The translations under genes were made by a program, and so were the position numbers. The notes under the pieces were generated by a model. It did no database searches, had not been told where the DNA came from, and saw only the letters and a list, made by a program, of their open reading frames with translations. Source: Nematocida parisii ERTm1 (Eukaryota > Microsporidia). From it: a stretch of 60,104 nt of DNA. The DNA lies in contig NW_013524649.1 of NCBI RefSeq assembly GCF_000250985.1, positions 165,350-225,453 of the forward strand, written 5' to 3'. Below, piece after piece: positions 17,845 through 27,437 of this stretch (positions are counted from its first letter, which is position 1; the number at the start of each line of letters is the position of its first letter).

Positions 17845-20800
17845 TTATTCAATAGAAGGAAATCCAGCCATTAGCTTCTTAGATTCATTGTATCGGCTTA
17901 ACCCCTCGGAAGTGCCTTCTAAACTATTTGATATGGTTACCCCAGCTTCTTTAAATAGAAGTAAAAGCTCATTTCTTTCATAGTCTTTTAAATCAGCGCA
18001 GATTTTGAAAAAACAGTTTTTTAGCGTGTTAAGGTTTCCTTGCTTTCGGGTTATAAGCATAAGCAGAGACAAGGACAGATTTTCATAATTTTGGTTGCTG
18101 CTTGTGTGTTTGTCTTCAATAGAAGCACTTGTTTTTATATAGAGATACTTTGCCGCATCTGCCATTAGCTCTGAGGAGCTATTTTTTAGCTCTTTTTTAG
18201 CAAAGTCTTTTATTAAACCTACCACAGGATCACTTATAGTGATTTTCTGCAATGTATATGCTAGAACTTTAATTATAAATAGTTTCATTTTGTCATCCAG
18301 CTTAGTGACTGTTGGTAGCTTTATAAGAGCTTTAATAAACTTCTCAGTGAGCGCCAGGTCATTAATCGAGACAATAAAGTCAAATACTATTCTTCTTCTT
18401 TTTTCATCTACATTCTTTCCCTCTTTAGAAGATTTATGGTATGTTTTTGCACTATTTAGCTCTTTGTGCATGTCTGTGCCTGTTCGCTTAAATATTATTT
18501 CCTCTGCGATCTTGTACTCTTCTTGATTTGTGACTGGATTGTGCTCTTTGGTCTCGTGCAGAACTACATCGATTGCATCATAAGCATAGTCTTTTCTGCT
18601 GTCTGCAGTAAGATTGACACCATTAAATGATGAAAGGTCTATTTCTGTTATAAAAAGCGACGCAATGGTGTTTCGCACTGCATTTTTGACAGCAGTGTAA
18701 TGGTTGGGGTCGTATGGTTTTTTTCTGCCGCTTCTGACCTCTTTTTCTGTGTATATTCCATCAAGCTCTATAAGCCGACGAATAAGAAGCGCCAATGCTT
18801 CTTTCTCGGCTCTACTTATAAACGTGCGAACAGTTTTTCGAAGAGTGATCAGAAACTCTTTGTGCCTAACATACATAGGAAGGGTTTGGAGGAATATTGC
18901 ATCATAGATGTGGTCGCTTTCAAGAAATACTGTAATTGGTGGGAATGACAACAGGTGCACGCTTGCAGATACTTTTTCAAATAGCTGGTGCGGTGACTTA
19001 TGCCGTAGAATATCCTGCGAAAAATTCAATTCATTCGGGGAGATTAGTGATTCTTTCAGAAGAAATCCAAGAGAGTTCCACTTTTCAGAGAATATTCGAT
19101 CAGCTAGTTCTTGTGTGCCGTCGTACTGCTTTCCATCAAAGGTTGCTGGGATGTTAATACTTGAAAACAGATTATAGTGTTCCTTGATTGGCAGCTCAAC
19201 GGATCCAGACAGCCTTGATAGATACAGCAGCAGATGAAGTAATTTTATATGCGCCAATGCATATAAAAGAGTATCATATGTTATCCTTTTTTTCCACTGA
19301 ATTGCCTCCTTCACCTTCTTGTATGTAGATTTGTACTCGGTGTTAAGCATTGTAATAAATACTAAAAGGCTCTCTTGGGTTATCTTTACGTTATCAAGCC
19401 TGTGGCCTTGGTCTGCAAGAGAGTCCTCGCCCTTTTCAGAGTCATCATTTGTTTTAGAGCTTTCATCTGAGTCAGATTCTTCATCAGAGTACTTAACATT
19501 CTCCATTTCTGGAACGATTTTTACCTTATCCTTGCTTTTAAGCTCCTTCTTTTGAACATAATTCTTGATATCGGACGGCTTTTTGTTTGTTCCGGCTTCC
19601 CCACTGACTATCGTTCGATTTATAATTGAATTTGCCAAAATTTCAATTGTATCCACAATCTCTAGTGCATCTGCAATAGAAAATATCTCGCAGGAGGTGC
19701 TTGTAAATGAATCAGAGAAGTATCTTATGTATTTAATTGCATCATTAAATCTCTCATTGAAACCACTCATATGCACCTTAAGAAATGCCCAAAAAGCGCG
19801 TGCAAACACAACTGAATTTTTTTCAATTGTTTCTTTTTCTATATACTTGCCTATCATATTGAATGCTGGAGAAAGCCCTTCTGCTGTTAGATGCATGTCA
19901 TTTATCGTAAACATAACAGAGTATAGAACACTGCGGTGTATATTTCGAACAAACAGCCCGGCACACAATTCCTTATAATAATTTACAATGTGCACTCTTC
20001 CAAACAGTTCTATAAACAAATTGCGAATGCTTTTATCCTGCTCAATTTGAGACAGCAGGTCGTACGAGTGCTCGACTGTCACATCTGAAAGAATACACCT
20101 CTCAAAGAGATCTTTGATAATCTGAGAGTATGGAATAGTATCCAAGTACATAATTCGAAACGATCTAACAAATAAAGACAGCTGAACAACACACTCATCA
20201 GACAAAAAAGGCGGAACATCTTTCATCTTTCTCAGTATAAAGAGCGCGATATATGGACTTTCTGCTCTGTGTAGAACATCTAAAAATACTTTCTGAATAG
20301 TTTGGGGACTTAGTTTTTTTAGAGTGCGAATGAGCTGGTCTGCTGTTGCAACAAAGTTTTTATTCCGACAGTAGTACAAAGAAATCTTCTGAATTATCTG
20401 GTCTGCCCTCGAGACTCTTTTAAGGCTTTCCCTTATAGCATTTTCTTTTTTTTCTTTTTCTAATTCCTTAAAGTCAATTTGGAATTTGCTCTTTGACTTC
20501 TCTAGAAGGGTTGTCCCAAATTGCTTGTCCTTTTTTCTAAGAAAATCATCTGAAATTGTTTTTATGGTGCCATTCTCAGAATTATTTCGGATCGATATAA
20601 ATACAGACTTCTTGTTTTTCTCCACACTTTCTTTTCCCTTAAGACGATTCTCATTGATTTGCTTGATTTTTTCATTAACCAGATGTCCTCCTTCTTTATC
20701 ATTTAGTTTGAATTCTTTCTCATTTTTTACTATTTTTGCTTTATTCGCCTCATCTTCTGGGGCATCCTTAGAGGATTTGGCATCTTTACTGGCTTTTCCA

Positions 20801-21630
20801 TCTTTTCTACCGTCTTTTTTATTCTTGTCTTTATTACTGCTTTCTTTGTCTTTTTCATTGTCTGATTTTTTGTTCTTATCTTTACTGCTGCCCTTGTCTG
20901 ATTTTTTAGTACTAGTTTTACTATTTTCATCTTTAGACTTTTCTGCAGGATTTTTAGATGCCTTGTTAGATTTATCCTTAGTAGATAGTTTTTCATTTTT
21001 AGAGTCATTTTTGCTTTTTTTCTTATTAGTCTTCTCTGTACTATTATCACTTATGGAGTCTTTTTCTGCTTGATCATCTAGTTTATTGTTTGAAGCTTTT
21101 TTCTTACTAGGCATTGTATCTTTGCTAGTACTTTTTGAGCTATTGTTTTTATCTGACTTCTTCTTGGGCTCTTCACTATGGTCGCTATCTTTGCTATCAT
21201 CATTGTTACTGTCATCATTGCTCACAGATTCAATATTATCACCTACTTCATCATTCACAGAGCCACTATCACTTATTGGCTCACTGCTTATTTCAGTACT
21301 ATCACTTACTGAGTCACTTACATGCTCACTATTACTATCTTCATTACTACCATCATTGCTTGCTTCAGCACTGTCACTTACATGATCACTATTACTATCT
21401 TCATTACTACTATCATTGCTTGCTTCAGCACTGTCACTTGCAGGATCACTGCTTTCTTCACTTACTTCATTACTACTTGCATTATTATGTGTACTTTCAT
21501 TGTTGCTATCAATAGACTCTTTTGCGCGGCCTTTACCATGTAATTGCTTATTCTGCGCAGATTTATTCTGATTTCTTTTATTTGGCGGCGTTTCTAGCTT
21601 TGTAATTTTTTTGTTCTTATTTTTGTTCAT
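17845..21630 (-). CDS. Large helical protein with Lys/Ser/Asp-rich repetitive N-terminus (unidentified)
   Basis: 1261 aa. Residues 1-320 are low complexity: a basic start, then Ser/Asp/Glu/Asn repeats including two copies of a 20-residue unit (SAEASNDSSNEDSNSDHVS and a variant), then Lys/Ser/Asp-rich sequence. From about 400 to 1240 the protein looks like alpha-helical repeat (HEAT/ARM or MIF4G-like), for example LIRTLKKLSPQTIQKVF and SPYIALFILRKM, interrupted at about 690-750 by another acidic linker. I considered NOC1/MAK21, CWC22, eIF3c and NIP1, and found no decisive motif. A nuclear or nucleolar role is plausible from composition only. It is divergent from MED14, with 104 bp between the starts. 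Confidence 0.7.
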   Translation of the reverse strand: MNKNKNKKITKLETPPNKRNQNKSAQNKQLHGKGRAKESIDSNNESTHNNASSNEVSEESSDPASDSAEASNDSSNEDSNSDHVSDSAEASNDGSNEDSNSEHVSDSVSDSTEISSEPISDSGSVNDEVGDNIESVSNDDSNNDDSKDSDHSEEPKKKSDKNNSSKSTSKDTMPSKKKASNNKLDDQAEKDSISDNSTEKTNKKKSKNDSKNEKLSTKDKSNKASKNPAEKSKDENSKTSTKKSDKGSSKDKNKKSDNEKDKESSNKDKNKKDGRKDGKASKDAKSSKDAPEDEANKAKIVKNEKEFKLNDKEGGHLVNEKIKQINENRLKGKESVEKNKKSVFISIRNNSENGTIKTISDDFLRKKDKQFGTTLLEKSKSKFQIDFKELEKEKKENAIRESLKRVSRADQIIQKISLYYCRNKNFVATADQLIRTLKKLSPQTIQKVFLDVLHRAESPYIALFILRKMKDVPPFLSDECVVQLSLFVRSFRIMYLDTIPYSQIIKDLFERCILSDVTVEHSYDLLSQIEQDKSIRNLFIELFGRVHIVNYYKELCAGLFVRNIHRSVLYSVMFTINDMHLTAEGLSPAFNMIGKYIEKETIEKNSVVFARAFWAFLKVHMSGFNERFNDAIKYIRYFSDSFTSTSCEIFSIADALEIVDTIEILANSIINRTIVSGEAGTNKKPSDIKNYVQKKELKSKDKVKIVPEMENVKYSDEESDSDESSKTNDDSEKGEDSLADQGHRLDNVKITQESLLVFITMLNTEYKSTYKKVKEAIQWKKRITYDTLLYALAHIKLLHLLLYLSRLSGSVELPIKEHYNLFSSINIPATFDGKQYDGTQELADRIFSEKWNSLGFLLKESLISPNELNFSQDILRHKSPHQLFEKVSASVHLLSFPPITVFLESDHIYDAIFLQTLPMYVRHKEFLITLRKTVRTFISRAEKEALALLIRRLIELDGIYTEKEVRSGRKKPYDPNHYTAVKNAVRNTIASLFITEIDLSSFNGVNLTADSRKDYAYDAIDVVLHETKEHNPVTNQEEYKIAEEIIFKRTGTDMHKELNSAKTYHKSSKEGKNVDEKRRRIVFDFIVSINDLALTEKFIKALIKLPTVTKLDDKMKLFIIKVLAYTLQKITISDPVVGLIKDFAKKELKNSSSELMADAAKYLYIKTSASIEDKHTSSNQNYENLSLSLLMLITRKQGNLNTLKNCFFKICADLKDYERNELLLLFKEAGVTISNSLEGTSEGLSRYNESKKLMAGFPSIE
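21313..21449. repeat. 60-bp tandem repeat inside the 1261-aa gene
   Basis: About 2.3 copies with period 60, in frame, encoding the acidic Ser/Asn/Asp unit. The first two copies differ at only a few positions, so the array is recent or recently homogenised and may vary in copy number between isolates. Confidence 0.8.
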
Positions 21631-21734
21631 TCTTTGGATATTTTGTAGATTTCTTTATTATATCTATTAGTCCCTCTTACATTGTATCAGCATTCGGCCA
21701 ATTATTTTATAAACATAGACTTTTTTTTTCTGGT

Positions 21735-24368
21735 ATGAAAGTGAAAGTTCAATTATCTCAGAAAAGAGAAAGTTTAACTGTCCAACTATCAACAGCCATA
21801 TTGAATGAGAGAGAGCCCAAGAGAATAAACATAAATACTATCATATTAAATAAAATGAAGTATTTATTGAACCTCATATATTTAATAACTATTGAAGATG
21901 TAAAAGAACAAGAAAGAAGGCGAAAAATAATCAGACTGTATATAAAAGAGACTAATGAGCTGATTAAGATAGTGACTATGCTACTTTCAGTAAAGCACGG
22001 CCATCATATAAATAATTTAGAAAGAAAGGTACTAAGGCTACATAAGTATAACACAGAACAGGAAGAGCTTGCAGACAAATTGGTGTATCTTTGCAATGAT
22101 TTAAAGCTGCAAGCGTCTTCATCTTACGACATACCCCGGGCATTTAAGGTTTTGCTAAGTGGAAGGAGCGATTTTCCATCAGAGATTATAAGGCTCGCAA
22201 ACGAGCTAACCAAAGAAAAAGAAAGCCGTTTTGGCAATGCAGGAAGCAATCCAATGAATGAAAGGTCTGATAAGTCTGTAGACTATACAAGACTTGATCA
22301 GTTATTGGTGCTTCATATTAAACGGTCTGGCATTTGGACAGATGAAAATGTATTTTATACTGTGCGGAATGGGGTGGTTGAGCTGACTTCATACGGGTTT
22401 AAAAGCACTCTTATTTTGTCAATAACTAACAATATATACAGCTGGAGTGTTTTAAGCATAAAACATACAGACGATACAAAAAACATTCCTATAAAGGGCA
22501 TTGTATTTAAGAACACTATTAAAGAGATTGTAGATATGACAAAATACACGGATTCTGTTATAAAGATAGAAGAAATCTCTAGAGTACTTCGAAGCAGAAT
22601 AGAGAATAAGATATTTGATATGGAAATTAGCGGCACAACAAAGAACTTTGTTTTGACCATTCTAGGAGTATTCAAGATATTCTTTAAAATAGATGTCAAC
22701 TGGGACGGTCCTTCTATCATCTGCCAGGTCACGTACAAAAACACACGAGAAATACTTAAGTCAGACTTCATAAACAAAGGATTTGAGATAATTAATAGCC
22801 ATCTGCAAAAAAGCGTTTCAGAGCATGCATACATTAACTTTGAGAAGGGTCTTTTCTATAAAGATAGGCTTATGTTTACTATGAGAGATCTGCAAAAAGA
22901 AGCACTCCTAGAGAAAAGTCTAAATAGAATAGCTGCACCAGGAGTAATCACTAAAGAAAAGATAAATATTTTGTGCAATGGAACCATTGTGCAGCTAAAT
23001 GTGCTTATGAGAATGGACACTTCTGTTTTTGTAGGGTTACACTGGGAAACAGAGAAAAAAGGCGCGCGGATATTCTATGGAATATACCAAACAGGCTCAC
23101 TACTGGTAGGAACCGAAATGCTTATTCGGTATTCTACGGCTCCTATAGAAGAGCCGCGCAGACAAAGCACTATGTATACTAGCATCCATAATGAGGTTTG
23201 TGATAGCGATTATGAAGAAAGCTCTGATGAGAGATCAATGCAAGACAGCCATATGCCGAGAGAACATTATTCTGGGCCAATTAGTTTTTCAGAGCGAGAA
23301 AATTATATTGGAAGAGCCTCCACTCCAAATACACCAAATGAGAATTTATTCTTAGATACTATGTACAGCTCGACGCATCTTATTAACTATATTCTGCAGA
23401 ATCCAAAACACCTGCTTACAGCAGTGTCTTTATATCATGCAGTCAGGCTGAAAGGAAAGCACAGTGCCAAATCTAGAGATGATTACAGAATTACACTATG
23501 CACCTCGTTCAAGCTAATTTTATTTAAAACTGTTATTTTAAAATTAGGCGGATCAACAGGACAAAAACTATTTACTAAGATTGTTTCTAAGCGGGTAGGT
23601 ATAGAAGATTATCTAAGCACAAACGATATAATAAAGATCACCTGGCTTGCTGTTGTAGCAAAAGGACTCACATCAACTAGAGCTATCCTGCCTAGCCTGC
23701 ACAAGAAAATAGGCATAGAAGGCAGACTAGAAAAAAATAAGTACCTTCTGTTTAAGGGAAAGATCAATTTTGCTATAAAATATGCGAACGGCAAGATCTT
23801 ATGTACCTCTGCAAATTATGCTGTAGCTCTTTGGGCTGCTTCTATTCTTAATCAGAGAATAAAAGAAAGCCTTTTCCTCTTTTTTGACATGCATCGTATA
23901 CTGATGTATCCTGGATTAGTTACAACTATACCATTGCACAATATGCTAGGCGGGCAGTTAAAGAACACTTGTAATACATCCATTTTATACCGAGTTACCC
24001 GGCACATAGAGGTTTATTGGCATAAAAAAGCAGAAAAGGTAGAGCAAGCACTGAAAAATATTCCAAAAATAGCAGGAGGTCTGCACAGCGCAGCCATTTC
24101 TCTGGAGTATTTAGACGGTTTTCTATCAATTATTTCTAAGCTACTCTCACAGGAAAGAATTCAGGAACTGGGACCACATGTAAGGGTAGGAAAAAATGAA
24201 AAAGAGTACGCGGTGTATAGTTTACGACTAGAAAACAACAAATTGTTTGCCTACTTGGCCGAAAAGGGCAACATTAACATTCATATTAATATAGAAGAAA
24301 TATTACAAAAAAGCCCAGACGCAGAAAAGACCCTTCTAGAACATAACCTGTACCTTTTTCCTTATTAG
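21735..24368 (+). CDS. MED14: Mediator subunit MED14 (Rgr1)
   Basis: 877 aa. MED14 is the architectural backbone of Mediator, bridging head, middle and tail at RNA polymerase II promoters. The N-terminal region (about 35-155) has the MED14 helices and then SSYDIPRAFKVLLSGRSDFP, matching the family motif DIPTAxDVLTTGxYPRLP. It is followed by RLDQLLVLHIKR and a short RNGVVELTSYGF segment, corresponding to LNQILRHRL and the NGRVKF strand of the next repeat. The rest is poorly conserved, with an acidic insertion near 480-510. TTTATAAA at about 21706 lies 28 nt upstream of the ATG, and GCCAAT at about 21697 is shared with the divergent neighbour. Confidence 0.7.
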   Translation: MKVKVQLSQKRESLTVQLSTAILNEREPKRININTIILNKMKYLLNLIYLITIEDVKEQERRRKIIRLYIKETNELIKIVTMLLSVKHGHHINNLERKVLRLHKYNTEQEELADKLVYLCNDLKLQASSSYDIPRAFKVLLSGRSDFPSEIIRLANELTKEKESRFGNAGSNPMNERSDKSVDYTRLDQLLVLHIKRSGIWTDENVFYTVRNGVVELTSYGFKSTLILSITNNIYSWSVLSIKHTDDTKNIPIKGIVFKNTIKEIVDMTKYTDSVIKIEEISRVLRSRIENKIFDMEISGTTKNFVLTILGVFKIFFKIDVNWDGPSIICQVTYKNTREILKSDFINKGFEIINSHLQKSVSEHAYINFEKGLFYKDRLMFTMRDLQKEALLEKSLNRIAAPGVITKEKINILCNGTIVQLNVLMRMDTSVFVGLHWETEKKGARIFYGIYQTGSLLVGTEMLIRYSTAPIEEPRRQSTMYTSIHNEVCDSDYEESSDERSMQDSHMPREHYSGPISFSERENYIGRASTPNTPNENLFLDTMYSSTHLINYILQNPKHLLTAVSLYHAVRLKGKHSAKSRDDYRITLCTSFKLILFKTVILKLGGSTGQKLFTKIVSKRVGIEDYLSTNDIIKITWLAVVAKGLTSTRAILPSLHKKIGIEGRLEKNKYLLFKGKINFAIKYANGKILCTSANYAVALWAASILNQRIKESLFLFFDMHRILMYPGLVTTIPLHNMLGGQLKNTCNTSILYRVTRHIEVYWHKKAEKVEQALKNIPKIAGGLHSAAISLEYLDGFLSIISKLLSQERIQELGPHVRVGKNEKEYAVYSLRLENNKLFAYLAEKGNINIHINIEEILQKSPDAEKTLLEHNLYLFPY

Positions 24369-24386
24369 GACACATTAAATTCATAA

Positions 24387-24395
24387 TTATAAATA
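24387..24395 (+). promoter_or_regulatory. TATA-like box of the secreted-protein gene
   Basis: TTATAAATA, 29 nt before the ATG at 24416, inside the 47-bp spacer after MED14. Confidence 0.45.
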
Positions 24396-24415
24396 AACCA
24401 AATCATTCTCAGGGT

Positions 24416-25264
24416 ATGAAATTATTTTTAATGGTACTTTGTATTTCATTCATGGGAACTGTACTTGCAGGAGACCATAAAAAAGGAAAGAAGAACTCTT
24501 CTTTATCAAACAGAAAGGCACACAGAAAAAATCTAGTGAATGACATAAAAAGAAAAAAAGACAGAAAGTACAAGCTGGAGAAATTTGAGCTATACGGTAT
24601 GGAAAGTGATCTTTCAAATGATGTTTCATCTGATGGATATAAAGCAGACTCCGGAATAATAATCAAGTCTTTAAACAAAGCAAGTAAAATTCTTGGAGTT
24701 AGTGCAGAAGTAGTTGAAACTCCTATACTAACATGTACATCATGTGCCAGCAGTATTACAGAAACCAAATCTACTGCTTCAAAAGAAGAAGAGGAAGAGA
24801 AAAAATCTACTACAGAGGAAGAATCTGTAAATGGAAGTACTGTAGAAAGCACTGACACAGACAGCTTTTCCTATGTGTCTGACTTTAATACACAGATAGA
24901 AGATTTAGAGTATAAACTTGAATCAATGCTTACAGATGACATCAATACAGCAGAAATTGCAAATACATTTGAATTAAATGTGAAGCTTGAAGAGATTAAG
25001 AATTCAATAGGCAAGCATACGATGACTGAGAGTGAATTAAGTCTTATCCATAAAGTAACTGAAGAACTAGAGAAGGACAATATCCCAGCAGATAAAGTGC
25101 TTTCTAAAATGGTACAGACAGTGCTTTTTGAGTCAAAGTCAGAGGATGGTAAAACAGAGGCAACCAAAATCAACATTGGTAGCTATATATACTTAAAAAC
25201 AGTCGATGCCAACCCAGGCGTATTACAAAAAACTGTAACTAAAGTATTTGTAATTTCAGAATAA
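24416..25264 (+). CDS. Secreted acidic protein, candidate effector (unknown)
   Basis: 282 aa. Residues 1-18 are a clear signal peptide (MKLFLMVLCISFMGTVLA) with a likely cut before GDHKKG. A basic stretch follows (KKGKKNS, NDIKRKKDRKYK), then an acidic Ser/Thr/Glu-rich region, a CTSCASS cysteine pair and helical acidic segments. There is no transmembrane span, no GPI-like tail and no domain that I recognise. Secretion to the spore wall, the parasite surface or the host cell is inferred from the signal peptide and the lineage-specific neighbourhood. It starts 47 bp after MED14 with its own TATA-like box. Confidence 0.75.
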   Translation: MKLFLMVLCISFMGTVLAGDHKKGKKNSSLSNRKAHRKNLVNDIKRKKDRKYKLEKFELYGMESDLSNDVSSDGYKADSGIIIKSLNKASKILGVSAEVVETPILTCTSCASSITETKSTASKEEEEEKKSTTEEESVNGSTVESTDTDSFSYVSDFNTQIEDLEYKLESMLTDDINTAEIANTFELNVKLEEIKNSIGKHTMTESELSLIHKVTEELEKDNIPADKVLSKMVQTVLFESKSEDGKTEATKINIGSYIYLKTVDANPGVLQKTVTKVFVISE

Positions 25265-25577
25265 ACAGCAAATCCTGTAATTTTTATGTTTTTACAATTT
25301 TTCTCTTCTATTCTCACTACACATTCTTTATTATTAATGTTTTTTAAATGAATTAAACTATAATTACATAATTAATCCAAATTACTCCTATATTAAAATT
25401 CTATTACTATAATAAATATATTTAAAGAAGTATTATAAAAATATAAAAAGTGCTAAGTTTAAATAATACAAGTAGAATATATTATATTAATATAGGATTT
25501 AATAATAATTTGTCTTTCAATTATATATATACAATATACCCAATACTGAAATATTGTTATAAGAAATCGGCATTATT
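25265..25577. other. AT-rich spacer, nothing recognised
   Basis: 313 bp between convergent 3' ends, composed mostly of A/T runs and short TATA strings without an ORF. Confidence 0.5.
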
Positions 25578-26057
25578 CTATTCAGAATAAATATACTTCA
25601 TTGACATGGAAAAACCTCCTAAAATTAACTCTTTGAGAAATATTAGTAGTAAAATACACAATATATAGCCCATTATTGGTTTCATTACTGCATTTATGCT
25701 TGTTATAAAAAAGTGGAAATTGGGATGTGCCTTAAAGTTATAGAATTCAGGCTTGTTAAACTTTGCTCTTTGCCTATATGGTATATTATTGTATAATTTT
25801 TTAAAATATGTTCTGAATACTGGATGGACTGTTTCAAAAGAAAAAATCTCACCTTGGGCTATTTTATTCTCTTTTAGGTAGTGCTCTATTTTTGTAAATA
25901 TAGGTGTTATTCCCTGCTGTATAAAAAGACGGCTTTTCCACCCATTTTTAACATTTTTTTGATACTCCTGAATGGTTATTCCATAAAATCGCAGCCATTT
26001 GTGATTGCGAGCATCTATTATCTCTGTAGAATAGGGGGCTTCCGTGCTGTTGTTCAT
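25578..26057 (-). CDS. Small membrane protein with C-terminal span (unknown)
   Basis: 159 aa. It is polar and aromatic-rich for about 120 residues (RNHKWLRFYGITIQEYQ, NIPYRQRAKFNKPEF), then has one hydrophobic span near 126-146 (IMGYILCILLLIFLKELIL) and a short tail. There is no signal peptide, so it is probably anchored near the C-terminus with most of the chain cytosolic. I do not recognise it. It is one of three adjacent minus-strand genes with similar design. Confidence 0.65.
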   Translation of the reverse strand: MNNSTEAPYSTEIIDARNHKWLRFYGITIQEYQKNVKNGWKSRLFIQQGITPIFTKIEHYLKENKIAQGEIFSFETVHPVFRTYFKKLYNNIPYRQRAKFNKPEFYNFKAHPNFHFFITSINAVMKPIMGYILCILLLIFLKELILGGFSMSMKYIYSE

Positions 26058-26114
26058 TTCTTATCTATTTAAAAAAATTAAAATATTAAACACTGCAAAT
26101 CCAACTCCAATATT

Positions 26115-26957
26115 TTAAAGTACTTTTAAAAAAGCCCCTTGATTACTAGCATACAGTATAATGAGCGTAATTACTGTGGCTACTATAAGAATAAGAAATA
26201 TCACAAAGAGTCTTGCTAGAACAAAAGTATATGCCTGCTTGCCACCATATGATCTATATTTGAAATTATTGTGCAAATTCAGTTCATTGTCGTTTTTTTG
26301 GGATTTCTTTTTGTTCTTAACCGATTCATTGAAGTAGAGCCGTTCATCATCTATATGCGTATAACATACTGGTTCAATTTCATTAATTAACTCTTCAGAT
26401 ATGAAATTTTTGCTTACGCAATGACAACTTGCTTGTAATTCTCTATTGCACAGCGAAATGGATCCATATGCTGATAAACCGTTGCTGGTGGTGGAAATAT
26501 ATGGATTATATCCAAATTCTTTATTTATTTCTCTGTAAATATCTGAAATTCTATTCTTTTCGTCTAAGCTATTTCTATATTCATTTTTATTTATAGAAAT
26601 AGCCTGAGGTTTATCTTGAGATTCTATGTTTAATGTTTTATGAATATCCACAATTTCTTTATTTTCCTGTAATTCGCATTCACTTAAAACTCTGCCCCTA
26701 TATGAGATGCACGGCGTGCATATAGATGTGCCGTTTAATTCTTGGTGAACATCCACAATTATTTGTAGTTTTTCTGGCAAGCATATGCTATAAGAACTAA
26801 TATAGATAGAATTTTCATCTATTCGCTCTTTATGAAGATTCTTCTTTTTAAGTAAGGATGTTGACACACTAATCTGATCATCTATATCTATATCTAGTTT
26901 TTCTTGCTGTATACATGGCTGCCTTAAATAGCGGCTTAATTTGGATTTTTTGTGCAT
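26115..26957 (-). CDS. Membrane-anchored protein with triple internal repeat (unknown)
   Basis: 280 aa. The N-terminal 240 residues are hydrophilic, with a span at about 247-269 (ARLFVIFLILIVATVITLII) and a short C-terminal tail. A short motif recurs three times about 35 residues apart: QIIVDVHQELN (65-75), EIVDIHKTLN (101-110) and RISDIYREIN (136-145). Several cysteines (CIQQ, CTPC, CHC) are present. There is no known domain. TTTATAAAA near 26987 lies about 30 nt upstream of the start. Confidence 0.7.
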   Translation of the reverse strand: MHKKSKLSRYLRQPCIQQEKLDIDIDDQISVSTSLLKKKNLHKERIDENSIYISSYSICLPEKLQIIVDVHQELNGTSICTPCISYRGRVLSECELQENKEIVDIHKTLNIESQDKPQAISINKNEYRNSLDEKNRISDIYREINKEFGYNPYISTTSNGLSAYGSISLCNRELQASCHCVSKNFISEELINEIEPVCYTHIDDERLYFNESVKNKKKSQKNDNELNLHNNFKYRSYGGKQAYTFVLARLFVIFLILIVATVITLIILYASNQGAFLKVL

Positions 26958-27437
26958 ATTTTATTTAGATTGCTGATTCTCTTGGTTTATAAAACAATTA
27001 TATGTCCAACAATCACGTTGATATTCTCATAAGAATGCAACCTGTTTAAGCTGTAAGTTATTGTTGGTGTATCTAAAAATTAACCTGTTCTGTTTTTCTG
27101 GGATATATTATAATAAGAACCATTCAAATTTTATATTAATATACAAAAATATATTAAGTTTGAACTATACATGATTTATTAAGAATAAAATATTGTTTAT
27201 ACCATACATTAAGTAGAAATAACCCAAAATATTAAATTATTTTTTCTGTACATTTTAAAAATATTCTATATGCGTATAAATACATTTAATGTTGCCAACA
27301 AATTAAACCAAGATAAAATTTTATTAAACTAATTATTAATATATAGCGTCATAACAACATTTAATAACAATCAATAAATTAGAAAACATACAAAGAATAA
27401 AAAATATAATTCAATATATTTGGGGTAGTTTAATATT
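26958..27437. other. AT-rich spacer between membrane-protein genes
   Basis: 480 bp, very AT-rich, with no ORF and no recognisable RNA. The part next to 26957 carries the TATA-like box of the leftward gene. Confidence 0.5.

Noticed and set aside
21086-21543. Three overlapping plus-strand ORFs rich in Leu/Ser, His/Tyr or Thr/Ile
   Set aside because: They are antisense readings of the Ser/Asp/Lys-rich repeat of the 1261-aa gene.
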